Below are positions 1 to 9,974 of a stretch of 64,000 nucleotides of DNA, one piece after another; within the stretch, counting starts at the first letter, position 1; every line of letters starts with the position of its first letter. The notes under the pieces are model-generated. The model saw only the letters and a list, made by a program, of their open reading frames with translations, was not told the DNA's origin and ran no database searches. The translations under genes were made by a program, and so were the position numbers. The DNA lies in contig NW_026570326.1 in assembly GCF_019649055.1 (NCBI RefSeq), positions 248,001-312,000 on the forward strand, written 5' to 3'. This DNA is from Paramacrobiotus metropolitanus. Taxonomy: Eukaryota; Tardigrada; Eutardigrada; Parachela; Macrobiotidae.

Positions 1-1822
1 GACGGGAAAATAGCCATTTATTGGTGCGTAATTAGCAACTGAGACAGCACTGAATAAACCAATAAGGCCAGGAATTTTTCATAATTACCGTGCCCCACAA
101 TCTCGTAGAAAGTGCATACTGTACGTAGTTGGATCGATCTAGTGGTGTTAGATCAACATCGCATCGCAACTAGATTGCTCTCTAATTTAACAATACATGG
201 TTCGTTTATCGATTCTACTGTTGAAACTCTTCATAACAATTTTTCACATTGTAACATTCCATATAGTCTTGTCATCGGCTTTCTGTTGATCAGCATACCC
301 TTCGTCACGTCTTTGCAGCGTTTCTCTACTGGAATACTAACCATTACTCAAACTTATTTTAGCTGATTGTCTTGATTAAGGCTTGTGGCGCTGGCGCCGT
401 TGATTGTCAGTGTCGTACCCTTATTGGAAGATCGTGTTGGCTTCGCTTTTTTATGAAAACTGAAAGCGGCACGATGTTATGATAATAAATTTCAAGCATA
501 AGGTTTGTGGTGGAACAGCGCCTGATTGAGTGTCTGCTACCGGAGGACTGTCTCCGCGCGGCGATGCCTTAATACACATCCAGACAACGATGATGCAAGT
601 TGTGGCAGATTAGTAATCTCAGACCCCAACCCTATCCCGTTTCTTGCATTGCCCTTGTCATTAAACATTCCTTGGGTTACAGTACGTTGTTGCGTTTGAC
701 CGCTTGGGAACCTGTGTCATCCCAATCAGAGCCATCTGACTGATCTGAGTAATTGTGTTAAGACAGTAAGGGCATCCACGACTGCACTGTTGCCAGTCGT
801 GCCAATCTTTCATCCCAACAGCCGCATAATCGTGGTAAAGGCTTATTGTCACCCACTAAAACAGCGGCTAGATAGACTGGTGTTACAGTATGTACTGTCT
901 GTTAGAATAAGCCAAGTCAAAATGACTTGCTCGAAGGAAAGGCGTGAAACAATTTACGACTTGCTAAAGAATTCTTTTGACGGCCAAAGATACATTAAAA
1001 AGAAAACAATGTTACGTTATTGGCTGCACTAACTTAACTTGCTGCCCCAAGCAATATACGTAGCCAAGCCTAACGTAGAAATCCCGAAGTGGATTTTGAG
1101 ACTTTATTTACGAAACACAATTCAAGTGACTGCTAGATGACTTCCTGTGGACCAAACCAGAGTGGACCATCTAGCATTAGCAAACTTGGCGCTTATATAG
1201 TCATATTCGGATAAAAATCCCCATTAAGAAACTTCTGGAAACGTTCAAAGCCTTAGATCACTCAATAAGAACATTAAAACGACATAACAAGAGATGCAGA
1301 GAAGACTGGAAATCTTCCAATTCAGAATTACATTTTTAATTTCAACTTTGTACAAGCAAATGCCATTTACAATTTAAACTCAAATACCGAATAGCTAGAA
1401 CAAATTCAAAAGCTCTTCCAGATCTTTTGAAATCTCGTCAATTCAGGTCTTAATTCTTATCAACTTATGATCAAAAATAGAAGTAACTGATATTCTCTCA
1501 GTTCTCTTTGTGGCTAATGATCTTGTTTACGCCATGCTGTATCTTAGCCATGCTCACATTTGGCTGTGTGGCTGAACGCAATACTAAGCAACCACACTAA
1601 AGAAACACAAAAACCGGGCAAGGAAGATGAAATGGCAGGATTTCCGATTTCGGCCAAACTGGATCCATGAGTCAGCCGGAAACCGGTTTGTCGATTTTTA
1701 ATGTGTCGTCACTGTCGTGTTCGAAAGTTGTGAATCGTAATACTGTAATATGATGATCAGACAACTGTCAGGATGCGAAACGCAGACCCGGGAATTAATG
1801 TTCCTACGGATATGATCATTTT
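1..1822. other. No supported gene
   Basis: I see no coding region with recognisable similarity here. The open frames are short (84 codons or fewer), carry no domain I know and lack coding-like composition. Because a decayed last exon of the local F-box family follows at 1823, the rest of that dead copy may have lain here, but I could not align its Tudor or F-box exons to this stretch. Confidence 0.5.
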
Positions 1823-1947
1823 GCCGATCCGCGTGCGGCTGCGCAGAAGCAGTGGTGTATCGACCGCCTATGAGACTTGCGTCCCAAGAAACTCTCGCGT
1901 ATTGCGTTGCGTTTTTTCTCGTCAACATGGTGGATATGGTCTTCTAG
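1823..1947 (+). pseudogene. Relict last exon of the Tudor/F-box family
   Basis: The stretch closely matches the last exon of copy A (5745-5915): both encode ADPRAAA, then a QWCID core, then PKKLSR. Here the frame is broken twice. A TGA follows QWCIDRL where copy A reads QWCIDGLGD, and a further indel lies in the T-run near 1915. No Tudor or F-box exon is recognisable upstream, so this is an isolated exon of a dead copy, showing that the array was once larger on its left side. Confidence 0.75.
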
Positions 1948-2360
1948 AGCGCTGAAGGCGTTAATGGAACATACGTGCTATACCGGCACAATTTCGCCGC
2001 AGCCTTTTGGGCGCCTGATATCATCGGTGCATTCTTAGCGCTAGTTCACATATGGTTACCGCTTGTTGTCAACAAATCCCTCTCATCTTTTACGCCATTT
2101 TCTTCTACTCGTTCACTTTGCAAAGGGCATCGTGAATTTGACGTCTTGGAATGTTCCATGTTTCAATTACGAACGTTCCCTTCGGTAATTTGTTTCTCGA
2201 AACTTGACCGCTTTTATTAACGTTCTACCAGTTCTTTCTGCTGTTTTCAGTATTCAGAGAAAAAGCTACATCTTCAGATTGTTGTGAACGGATAATGACA
2301 GCTCAAAAGAGGTAGTCTTAGCAGGGCGCAATCCGAAGGAAACCGAGAAACGGCTGAAAA

Positions 2361-2426
2361 AGGCGCCGATGGGGGAATCGAACCCCGGCTACGTCGTTAG
2401 ATCTGTGTAGGCAGTACCACGGCGCA
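2361..2426 (-). repeat. tRNA-like sequence, probably a SINE head or tRNA pseudogene
   Basis: On the minus strand a good T-arm/B-box is visible (GGGGTTCGATTCCCC), followed by an acceptor-like 3' end ATCGGCG. The 5' part CGCCGTGGTA pairs only partly with that end (five of seven positions), the outer T-stem pair is a mismatch, and I could not fold a convincing anticodon arm. That fits a degenerate tRNA or the tRNA-derived head of a SINE better than a working tRNA gene. Confidence 0.4.
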
Positions 2427-2701
2427 ATACGTTGGAATCCTTTGAAAGATTTTGTCGCTGTACGTGAGCCGCTTCACAGTGGAATTAGAACACTGATGCT
2501 CATTTATCACAGAGATGAGAAATTTATCTACGTAAGCGTGGCAAACAATGCCGGCGTTAGGTACATTACTCTAATTACTGGAATTAAATAAATTCAGTTA
2601 TAAGCTCCATCCAAAGGAGAGGCATTGTCACTACCAGCTCTGGTTAATTCCGATATACTGTCACGAGCAAGATCAATGGAAACTGATTGCTTTATCAGCA
2701 G

Positions 2702-2728
2702 TCAAGGTGTTTGACCTTTTGACCTTGA
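2702..2728 (+). promoter_or_regulatory. Cluster of nuclear-receptor-like half-sites upstream of copy A
   Basis: About 210 bp before the copy A start there are two direct TGACCT half-sites spaced by 2 bp (a DR2 of AGGTCA on the other strand), the second extended to TGACCTTGA. An inverted TCAAGGT lies just before them. The DR2 block is conserved in the relict promoter at 6532-6548 (TGACCC-tt-TGACCTTGA), in the middle of otherwise diverged sequence. TCAAGGTCA-type sites are bound by ERR and FTZ-F1/NR5A receptors in animals; binding here is inference. Confidence 0.4.
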
Positions 2729-2937
2729 CGCATCCGTATGCGAGGAATGCATTGCGTATCACGCATTCAAGCATCCGTAACGCTTTGTAACTCAAAAGCC
2801 ATTCTAACGCTGTCTGCAATTTTAAGCATTATGAATAATTAGCTCGCTGCAAAACCCTTTTGAATATCAGTATCCAGATCCGATCGACCGTCGCAAGATA
2901 CTTATATGTCGATCCTTAGAGTTCTGTGCTTCACGTC

Positions 2938-5915
2938 ATGCCGAGCGATATCTACGCGACAAACGGTGTGGACGTCCTGGGCGATGACGGTCAGCTGTGT
3001 TATGGACACGTGGTGGACGTGGCCACCGGCGGACTCTTCATCGACTTCCTCTGTCCCGGACGCCATCGCGAGTTTACTCCATTCCACCGGGTCTCCACAG
3101 TAACAGCCATCACCTACTTACAAGCGCATGAGCGCGAAGACGATGCGGTATTCTACAACCGCTCACACTGGTCGCCCTCGGCAATGCAGATCCTGGTGCG
3201 ACCGACACCATCCAGTCCATGGACCTGGGTGCCGGCGGAGAATATCCATAAGGCGTACAACGGCCTGGGAAAACTTTGGCAGAGTGTGGCTGTAGTTCGA
3301 CCGTACCAAGAGGGCATTAGCATGAATATGCTTCACGGCCAACGCTTTCGCTACCGGATCGACAGCCTCGCTTCACTGAAACCTTTTCTCGATGCCGGCT
3401 CGATCCGGAATGAGTGGGCCGTGGTCGAGCCGGCGAAATCCGTCACCTTTGTCAAGCTACGCTTTCCGCTACCGAAAGAGTACGCCTCTCTTCCGACTGT
3501 CCAGCTACTACAACAGCTCAACAGTGCTAAACTACCTCTGCGGAACGATCTAGCCGTGCGCTTTGTTGACGTCGCGGATGGTTGGGTGTTGCTCATTGAA
3601 CGTCGTCTGCCGGAGAACAATGCCCGAGATGAAGACGATAAAGAAGAACCGGAGTTGAAAGTAAGGCTACCTTCTTTATGCTTATGGGTAAACGTTTCAC
3701 ATTGGCCCGATCACAAGAACGTGAAGCGGGTCCTTGGAAACTCCGTAAGCCGATGTTTTACAACCTGATATAATAAACTCGTCTCTGAGCTTCTGACCCA
3801 CCAACAATAAAAACAGGGTCCCGGCGCTTTAAAGGAAGTACCGGTAACTCGCGACACTGGCTGGCTGGCCGTGTTTGACCATTACCGGTACATGAAAAAG
3901 CTTTGTTTTTGATCGGCCTTCTGTAAACCGTACATAATCACACTGTTACACACATAATACATACAGTATGAGGATCGCTGTAACAACGTAACATCGAACA
4001 TTAGTTATTACAAATTTAAAAAATTTCAAATGACTTTTTTGAAATGGGAAAAATTTTAAGATCTTGTACGGCGCAAAAACCCTTTGTTAATTTGCGCGCA
4101 ATATTCTTGGAGAAGATCGGTCCAGAATGAGATTTTGGTGCACCGTACACCTGCCTGCGTGTGAGTTTTCTTGAAACCGATTACGTCCAGAACTCCTCAA
4201 CCGAATCTTGCGCGTTCATACTGTTTCTACGTATACGTGTTATTCATTTAATTGCTTAATGTTATAGTAAAACAGTAAAACAATACAAAAACTGTGTTTA
4301 AAGTGCGCGACTCAGCGTGCATGTGCATGAATTTGGTACCATACTTCCCGTAATTAAACATGCTCCGATAAATTCTAAAGATTGTAGACCCTGGACCCAA
4401 CGGTCTCGAATTGTGTTTGTATTGTAGACTATTCTCACATTTGCCTTTTTAGGAGGAGAAATACGGCTCGCTCCAGGCGTTGGCCTTGTACTTCGCGAGT
4501 ACAACTGTTATTTCACATAGACCCAACAATAATATAGACTTTGCGGACAGCGTTAATGACCTGTCGGGGGAAGTCTGGCTGGCCGTGTTTGACCATTTAG
4601 ACACCTGGACGCAGACCCAACTCCGCGCCGTCTGCTCAACCTGGGACTCCTTACTAACCTCCCCGATACTGACCGTCTCTCTTCTCCTGACATCACATGG
4701 CATGGCTACCGGTGATCCTCAACGGTTCATCCCGGAGACACTGCACTATCCGCTGGTGGCGCCCATCTTTAAGTGCCTGCGCGGATCCACAAAGCACATC
4801 ATCATTGTGACCAGTTCTTGGGAGAAGATCGCGGAGTATGACATAAAAGCTATGTGGGAGATGATGGCATACATGGCGCAGACAAATCCCCGTGCCAATC
4901 TGATCTGTATCTATTTGTGCGGATTTCAACTGCCGCTGCAGTGCGCCAGTGGTTGTGGCTTTGCGCACCACGATGGTTTTACGCCGGATCCCATAAAGCA
5001 TCCATACTTGATGCCCAGTCTCAACCGCATCTTGGGGGATCGGGTGCGGATCTCGTGCGACGCTCTTTGGTTGGTCCGGTGCAGCGTGGTGTTGGACGGA
5101 CGGACACTTAACTACGGAGGGCGTTTCACCCGAGTAGAGCAGGAGATCAGTATTGGCGCCGCTCGCATCGGTTTGGCAGGCGATGTCGCGAGCGGGTTGT
5201 GGGGGATCATGGAGGCGGCGACGCCGGAGCTGTGCAGCGACGAGTGGCAGAAGATTGACACGTGGTTGACGACGCTGTCCAAGGATACCGAATTGTACCC
5301 GGGATCTATGGATACCAGCAGGGTGGGCGAATGTCGGAACTGTAGGGCTCACTGGCGATCTTGCTGACGACTCTTTGCTGACTGACAGAACGTTTTCTTA
5401 ACAATTTGTTGAAACGACCAATCAGTCCTCTGCTGAACACAAATGATTCGCTAACGAAAACACATTAAGATAAAAAACTCTGAAAAACACCAGAAAAGGT
5501 TCTCAGAAATCTAAGCACCGTATAATTAAGCTACCGGCTATTGAAAAAGTCTTCGGCCCACGAATTCACCGGAAAGCGATTGTCGGTCATTACATTTTTG
5601 GTCGACGAATAGGGTGAATCAGCAATATGTCGGTCAGCAAATTGTCAAGAAGTTGAACACATCTCAAGGAATCGGCGTGCTATAAATGCGATTTCTGAAT
5701 TTTTACTGGCAGCTTTTCTCCAGGTTTTTTTGTTGTTGTTGTAGGCCTTCTGTGGGCTGCAGCTGGCCGATCCGCGTGCGGCGGCTCCGTATCGTGGAAA
5801 GCAGTGGTGTATCGATGGCCTCGGAGATGTATGCCCCAAGAAACTCTCGCGTGTAGCGCTGCGTTTCATCGTCAACATGGTGGATATGGTGTTCTATAGA
5901 CGCTATAGACGCTAA
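2938..5915 (+). CDS. Copy A: FMRP-like tandem Tudor + KH0 + F-box protein
   Basis: Three exons, 2938-3660, 4453-5322 and 5745-5915, all GT-AG and phase 0, give about 587 residues. The ATG at 2938 corresponds to the start of copy B (MxSxIYATNGVDVLGDDGQ). Residues 6-50 look like FMRP Tudor 1 (VDVLGDDGQ, then FIDF). Residues 83-140 look like Tudor 2 (PSSPWTWVPAE, later RFRYR). Residues 175-225 look like the FMRP KH0 domain (FVKLRFPLP, then LLQQL). The F-box lies at about 277-315 (LSGEVWLAVFDHL, QLRAVCSTWDSLL). The last exon carries QWCIDGL. Known: F-boxes bind Skp1 in SCF ubiquitin ligases, and FMRP Tudor domains bind methylated residues. Inferred: a substrate adaptor for ubiquitination. The FMRP resemblance is from memory of the human protein. 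Confidence 0.8.
4040..4215 (-). repeat. Dispersed repeat, copy 1, in intron 1 of copy A
   Basis: On the minus strand this resembles 19690-19830. Shared blocks are a GAGATCGGTCCATAATGAGA-like core, the TTTTGGTACACCTG-like edge, and a GGTTCGGGAGTT-like block downstream. A third, more diverged copy lies near 29040-29215. No coding capacity and no clear termini, so the repeat class is unknown. Confidence 0.5.
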
Positions 5916-6519
5916 TGGGATATATGTGTTATTACTGTTATACCCGCATCTATAATTTCGTCGCAGCTTTGTGGACACCTGATTTCTTTTGTGTATTTGC
6001 AGCATTTGTTCGGATTTGACCACCGCTTGTTTACCGAATTCCTCTGTTTTCTACGCTATTCTGCGCTTACCATTGACTTCGCGAGTGGCACTGTAAATTT
6101 GATTTCTCTCAGTGTTTCGGTTTCTAGAGCTGACTGCGATAACTTTATGTCTGGAAAGTTGTCCGTTTTTGCTAACCTTCTAGCAGTTATTTATTACCAA
6201 CTAATTGTTTGTTTTATTCGCTATTTCCAGAAAAAAATTACTTATCTTTAGGTTGGTATGGTAACATTAAGAAAGGACGGGGTGCAGTGGCGCGTCTAAA
6301 CATTTAGAAAAGGACGGCGGAGGTCGCCGAAGAAGCGAGAGAATACTCCAACCTTTGGTGTGAATTCTCTGGCCCCCCCTTCGAAACCGGCCAGATTCGC
6401 CATTGGACGGGTGAAACTGAAATCCCAGAGATCAGAAACCTATTTACGTGAGCAAGCGTGGCACACGTTGTCGAAATTGCGGCTTACTGCTACGAAGAAG
6501 ATTGCACTCAGTTGATTAT
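5916..6519. other. Intergenic, nothing recognised
   Basis: Downstream of copy A. I find no open frame with family similarity and no repeat shared with the rest of the window. The interval ends where similarity to the copy A promoter begins. Confidence 0.4.
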
Positions 6520-6753
6520 CTCACCGTTAACTGACCCTTTGACCTTGACGCATCCGTAACGAATGCGTTCACGCGACTTTCGTTCATACCTACACGCGAT
6601 AGACTTTCGTTCATATGAATATCTATCGCGCAAGGGGCGCTCCGTATCCGGAAGTTAGGAAAAATTTTCAGTTGTTCCTAGAGCATCCGTAATACTTCGT
6701 AACACAACCAGCTTTTAAACTTTTTCGGTAATTTTAAACGCTATAAATACATA

Positions 6754-7057
6754 TGAGAGGAGGAGTGGCTTCCCCGCACACCCGCACTGGTGCGGGTGCT
6801 AAGTTGTTTTGCTCCATCTACCAGCTCTTCGATCTGGTAGATTCTTCAGTTGCTAGCCATCGTCGTCTGAGTAACCTGCTGTCTTTAGCCCCGCAGCACT
6901 TGCTGCGGAGCTTGTAGTGTCATGTGAATGGGATAAAGTGCAGTTGATTGTCGGGTGTCTTGCGTTTCCGCATAACTCGTAGTATAACACTGCTCACTCT
7001 GCAGGATAGATTCCGTTTCTGTTCTCTGTCCGTGGATTCTTCCTAGATCCACCATCA
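6754..7057 (+). repeat. 5' LTR with three stable hairpins
   Basis: About 304 bp. It contains CCCGCACTGGTGCGGG, CTACCAGCTCTTCGATCTGGTAG and CCGCAGCACTTGCTGCGG as near-perfect hairpins, and a terminal GTGGAT/ATCCAC stem. All four are kept in the 3' LTR, the third with its loop changed. The unit is not a hammerhead: no CTGATGA core is present. Confidence 0.85.
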
Positions 7058-7068
7058 TGGTAGCAGAG
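7058..7068 (+). promoter_or_regulatory. Primer-binding site for initiator-Met tRNA
   Basis: TGGTAGCAGAG lies immediately 3' of the left LTR and is the exact complement of the conserved CTCTGCTACCA 3' end of animal initiator methionine tRNA, the primer used by many LTR retrotransposons. Confidence 0.85.
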
Positions 7069-8102
7069 CGTGTCGTTTATCCATTGGGACCATTTTAATC
7101 GTTTAAGCGGTTATAAGGATACCGCAGTAGCAGCAGCAAAGGGAACGGCTATACGGATGCCGTCATCGCGAAAAGAAGATGGATCGCGAAAAGAAGATGA
7201 ACAAGGGAACGCTATACGGATGCCGTCATCGCGAAAAGAAGATGGAACGGTTATAAGGATACCGTCACAGCGATTTCCACCAGTAACGGACTGGTGTACC
7301 GTGGATATCGCACAACAAGAATGTCAGCAGCCAGCCAGCGATGACTACGCCAACTCCAGTCCACAGCAGCTCAAGGACTGCCATCCACTGAAGCCCACGA
7401 ACCCTGCCACAAAGACGATGCAGTGAGTGTCTTGCAGGTCACCAGTGTCATTTTTTGCCCCAACCCCCTGCCCGATTTTGCTGGGGAAGACGACCTTTCC
7501 TGGACGGATGCAGCGGAATTTCCCCACCGAGGAAGCGTATTTTGGTGTTTGGGGGCTCAGTGTTCAAATGCCCCAAACCCCTGCCCGATTTTACTCAGAG
7601 TGACCTTTCCTGACTGAAGAAAAATGGAATGATGTCCCTAGTTCCGGGTTCGACCGTAGATTTCGTCGCAGCCAGTGCGTTGACCCAGACAAGGTTAAAA
7701 GAGGTCGAGCGGACTGGATCCAAACCGAAGCGAACCGAGCCGGGGATGAAGCGAACCGTGAACCGAGCCGAACCGGAAGTGTACCGTAAACCGATGTGAA
7801 GTAAGCCGTATGTGACGTCTTTCCAGTACCGCAGGCACTGGTGACGTCAGCGGATACAGAAATGAAACGAATCCGAAGCGAAGGTGCGAAAACAGAAACG
7901 AAAGTGTATGTCAGTTTTTTCCAGTACCGCAGGCACGGGGCCATGTCTGCAGTGTGAAGGATGCGCATCGGCTATGTGGACTGGTGAGCGGAGGTTTACA
8001 GCCCCAGCGGCCACCCAGGACTTCAACCCGGGAAGACGTGGAGGGAGTTCGCGACGCCGCGCGATACGCTCGGAGGACCTCACGTGTTCCCACCCGCAGG
8101 CA

Positions 8103-8401
8103 TGAGGAGGAGGAGTGGCCGCACACCCGCACTGGTGCGGGTGCTAAGGCTTGTTCCATCTACCAGCTCTTCGATCTGGTAGATTCTTCAGTTGCTAGCC
8201 ATCGTCTGAGTAACCTACAGCCTTGTGCCGCAGCAATTCTGCTGCGGGAGCTTCGTAGTGTCATGTGAATGGGATAAAGTGTGCAGTTGATTGTCGGGTG
8301 TCTTGCGTTTCCGCATAACTCGTAGTATACAACACTGCTCACTCTGCAGGATAGATTCCGTTTCTGTCTCTGTCCGTGGATTCTTCCTAGATCCACCATC
8401 A
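8103..8401 (+). repeat. 3' LTR
   Basis: About 299 bp, a close copy of the 5' LTR with the same hairpins and the same CCACCATCA end, followed by the TACATA target duplication. The two LTRs differ by several short indels, so the insertion is not brand new. Confidence 0.85.
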
Positions 8402-8877
8402 TACATAGCCCGGGTGCAAAAAAAGTTTTGTATTTCAATATACAGATCCGTTCACCTAACGCCAGATATTCATATGTAGACCTTTGGAGTTACGAAGATT
8501 TGCTGAAAAATTCGTAACTTTTCTGAAATAATATCCCAATATTACCGTCATCTTTGCGCATTTGCTAGTCGAGCCGGAAGCAAAGTAACCACTACTGACA
8601 GAGCCGCCTTGGTAAGTTCATGACGCATGTATGGAAACGCTGACAATGGCTTATAGCCATAACCGTAACATATTATGTACTAAATATGTAGTAGTACCAA
8701 AAACAATCCGTGTTTTACGCTTCCTTTATGCACTAATCCTGTATGTTATCACAGTATTTTTGAATATTTTCGCCTCAACACTTTTAAATAAACGATCAAA
8801 TTTTTTTAAATCTTTATTGGTCAAATCGAACACAAGACGTAATGTATCAAAACATAATAGAGTAATACAAGAAAGAG

Positions 8878-9420
8878 TTACAACAGATAAATCTCATTTA
8901 ATTTATCTGCATCACCAACGGTCCCGAGTACAGATGCCGCGTTCCCTCTTTGAATTTCAAGCGACAATCGTTGTCGCAGAAATTCGTGTGAGCGAGACTC
9001 CCCGGTATGTAGCAGCAGTCTTTTGCCTAATTCTTTGACAATGGCAATAGCAGAGGGTCCCCATGGCCCCATCGTTTCAAAGGCAATGGGTGCAAAAATG
9101 TAACGGCCGACCAGATAGGAATACAATCTCGATTTCTTCTCTTCGGCTTGTACCGCTGCCGCTCCCGCACATGTGGAGGTGGCTTTGAGATGGAAACCGC
9201 GACCGTGTCTACATGTCACGTCCCAAGCAAGACAGCGCTTCCAGGCAGCCGTCGGGACGGCGAGCCGACGTGTGGGATGTTCCCCGAGGTTCCAGTTTGG
9301 CAGGCACACCAGCTGACACCAGCCCACGGCAAACGATATTGTTCAAGCCACCGTGGCGTGGATGTCTACCCGCAGAGAAGGTGCATGACAGCCCGTGATG
9401 TCCGTAGCAAATAAATTAGT
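8878..9420 (-). mobile_element. Non-LTR retrotransposon pol, C-terminal remnant
   Basis: The minus strand has a 149-codon open frame with LAWDVTCRH, then an Ala/Glu-rich AAVQAEEKKSRLYSYL, then YIFAPIAFETMGPWGPSA and LQ-like RQRLSLEIQRGNAASVLGT. These blocks are typical of the C-terminal part of reverse-transcriptase polyproteins of non-LTR elements in invertebrates. Further upstream (about 9270-9400) a second frame encodes HGLSC, SAGRHPRH and RRPDG, normally just before the WDVT block, so a frameshift separates them. There is no RT domain and no element end: a dead fragment. Confidence 0.7.
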
Positions 9421-9974
9421 AAACCGTACGATCAAATTAGTAAACCGTTCGATTTGAGGATACCTGCAAACGTGCATAGTCAGTTGTTAGTGTACAGTAT
9501 ACGGGCGACAACCGAGAAGGAAAAAATCCGGTAGGACTACCGACAGAAACAGAACTACGTCATCGTCCGTATTACGAAAACTGAAAAATAAGATATACAA
9601 AAGTCGTTATTTAAAGTGTTTGTTGAACCCGTTCCTTATTTAAAGTGTTCGTTCCATTTATGTTAAAAGATTGCGCGTCCTAGTTGACCTTTATGACAGC
9701 TAATTCCTGTGAGACACAACGCGCGCTTGCACCGTCTATGATAGATTGTAACCATAAAAAGCATGTCGCGAATGCCGACTGAGTTTTCTCCAAATTTTCC
9801 CTCTTTCGTTTTTTAATTTACCCTTAAAATTGGCGACTAGATCTGTTACCTACCTTTATTAATATTTTATGTTTTTCCTGTTGTACCCTGCCTTTAGGGT
9901 TTTTCTAGAGCTTTTTTAACTTCTACCACTCAGTCTTTCATTTCGTGTTGGTCGTTCTTTGCAGCATTCTTACC

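Larger units (their letters stand above)
6754..8401 (+). mobile_element. Non-autonomous LTR retrotransposon (TRIM-like), about 1.65 kb
   Basis: Two direct repeats of about 300 bp (6754-7057 and 8103-8401) begin TG and end CA and differ by scattered indels. Directly after the left repeat, TGGTAGCAGAG (7058-7068) is complementary to the 3' end of animal initiator-Met tRNA. The hexamer TACATA flanks the whole unit at 6748-6753 and 8402-8407 as a target duplication. The 1.05 kb interior has no gag or pol; it holds short tandem repeats (two copies of a unit around CTATACGGATGCCGTCATCG at 7148-7246, and two around CCCTGCCCGATTTT at 7462-7615). No convincing polypurine tract precedes the right LTR, although the LTR itself begins with GAGGAGGAG. 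It resembles the TRIM class, mobilised in trans. Confidence 0.85.
6520..8500 (+). pseudogene. Relict promoter of a lost family copy, split by an LTR element
   Basis: 6520-6753 aligns with the copy A upstream region (about 2700-2850), sharing the TGACCTTGACGCATCCGTA block. 8402-8500 continues the same alignment with about 2850-2930: a GCAAAA run, then ATATnCAGATCCG, then a TATGTnGA/GAC block and a CTT(A/T)GAGTT block. The two halves are separated exactly by the LTR retrotransposon at 6754-8401. No coding exon follows at 8500 where copy A has its ATG, so the gene body has been lost or replaced. Confidence 0.7.

Noticed and set aside
2361-2426. Functional tRNA gene
   Set aside because: The acceptor stem is only partly paired, the T-stem has a mismatch, and there is no convincing anticodon arm.
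4693-5352. 219-codon minus-strand open frame opposite copy A exon 2
   Set aside because: It is the antisense shadow of the F-box exon; no domain and no counterpart opposite the other copies.
6754-7057. Hammerhead ribozyme (retrozyme) in the LTR
   Set aside because: Hairpins are present but the CTGATGA and GAAA core is not, on either strand as far as I can see.
7070-7426. 118-codon protein inside the LTR element
   Set aside because: No ATG-context support and no gag or pol similarity; it is made largely of the internal tandem repeat.
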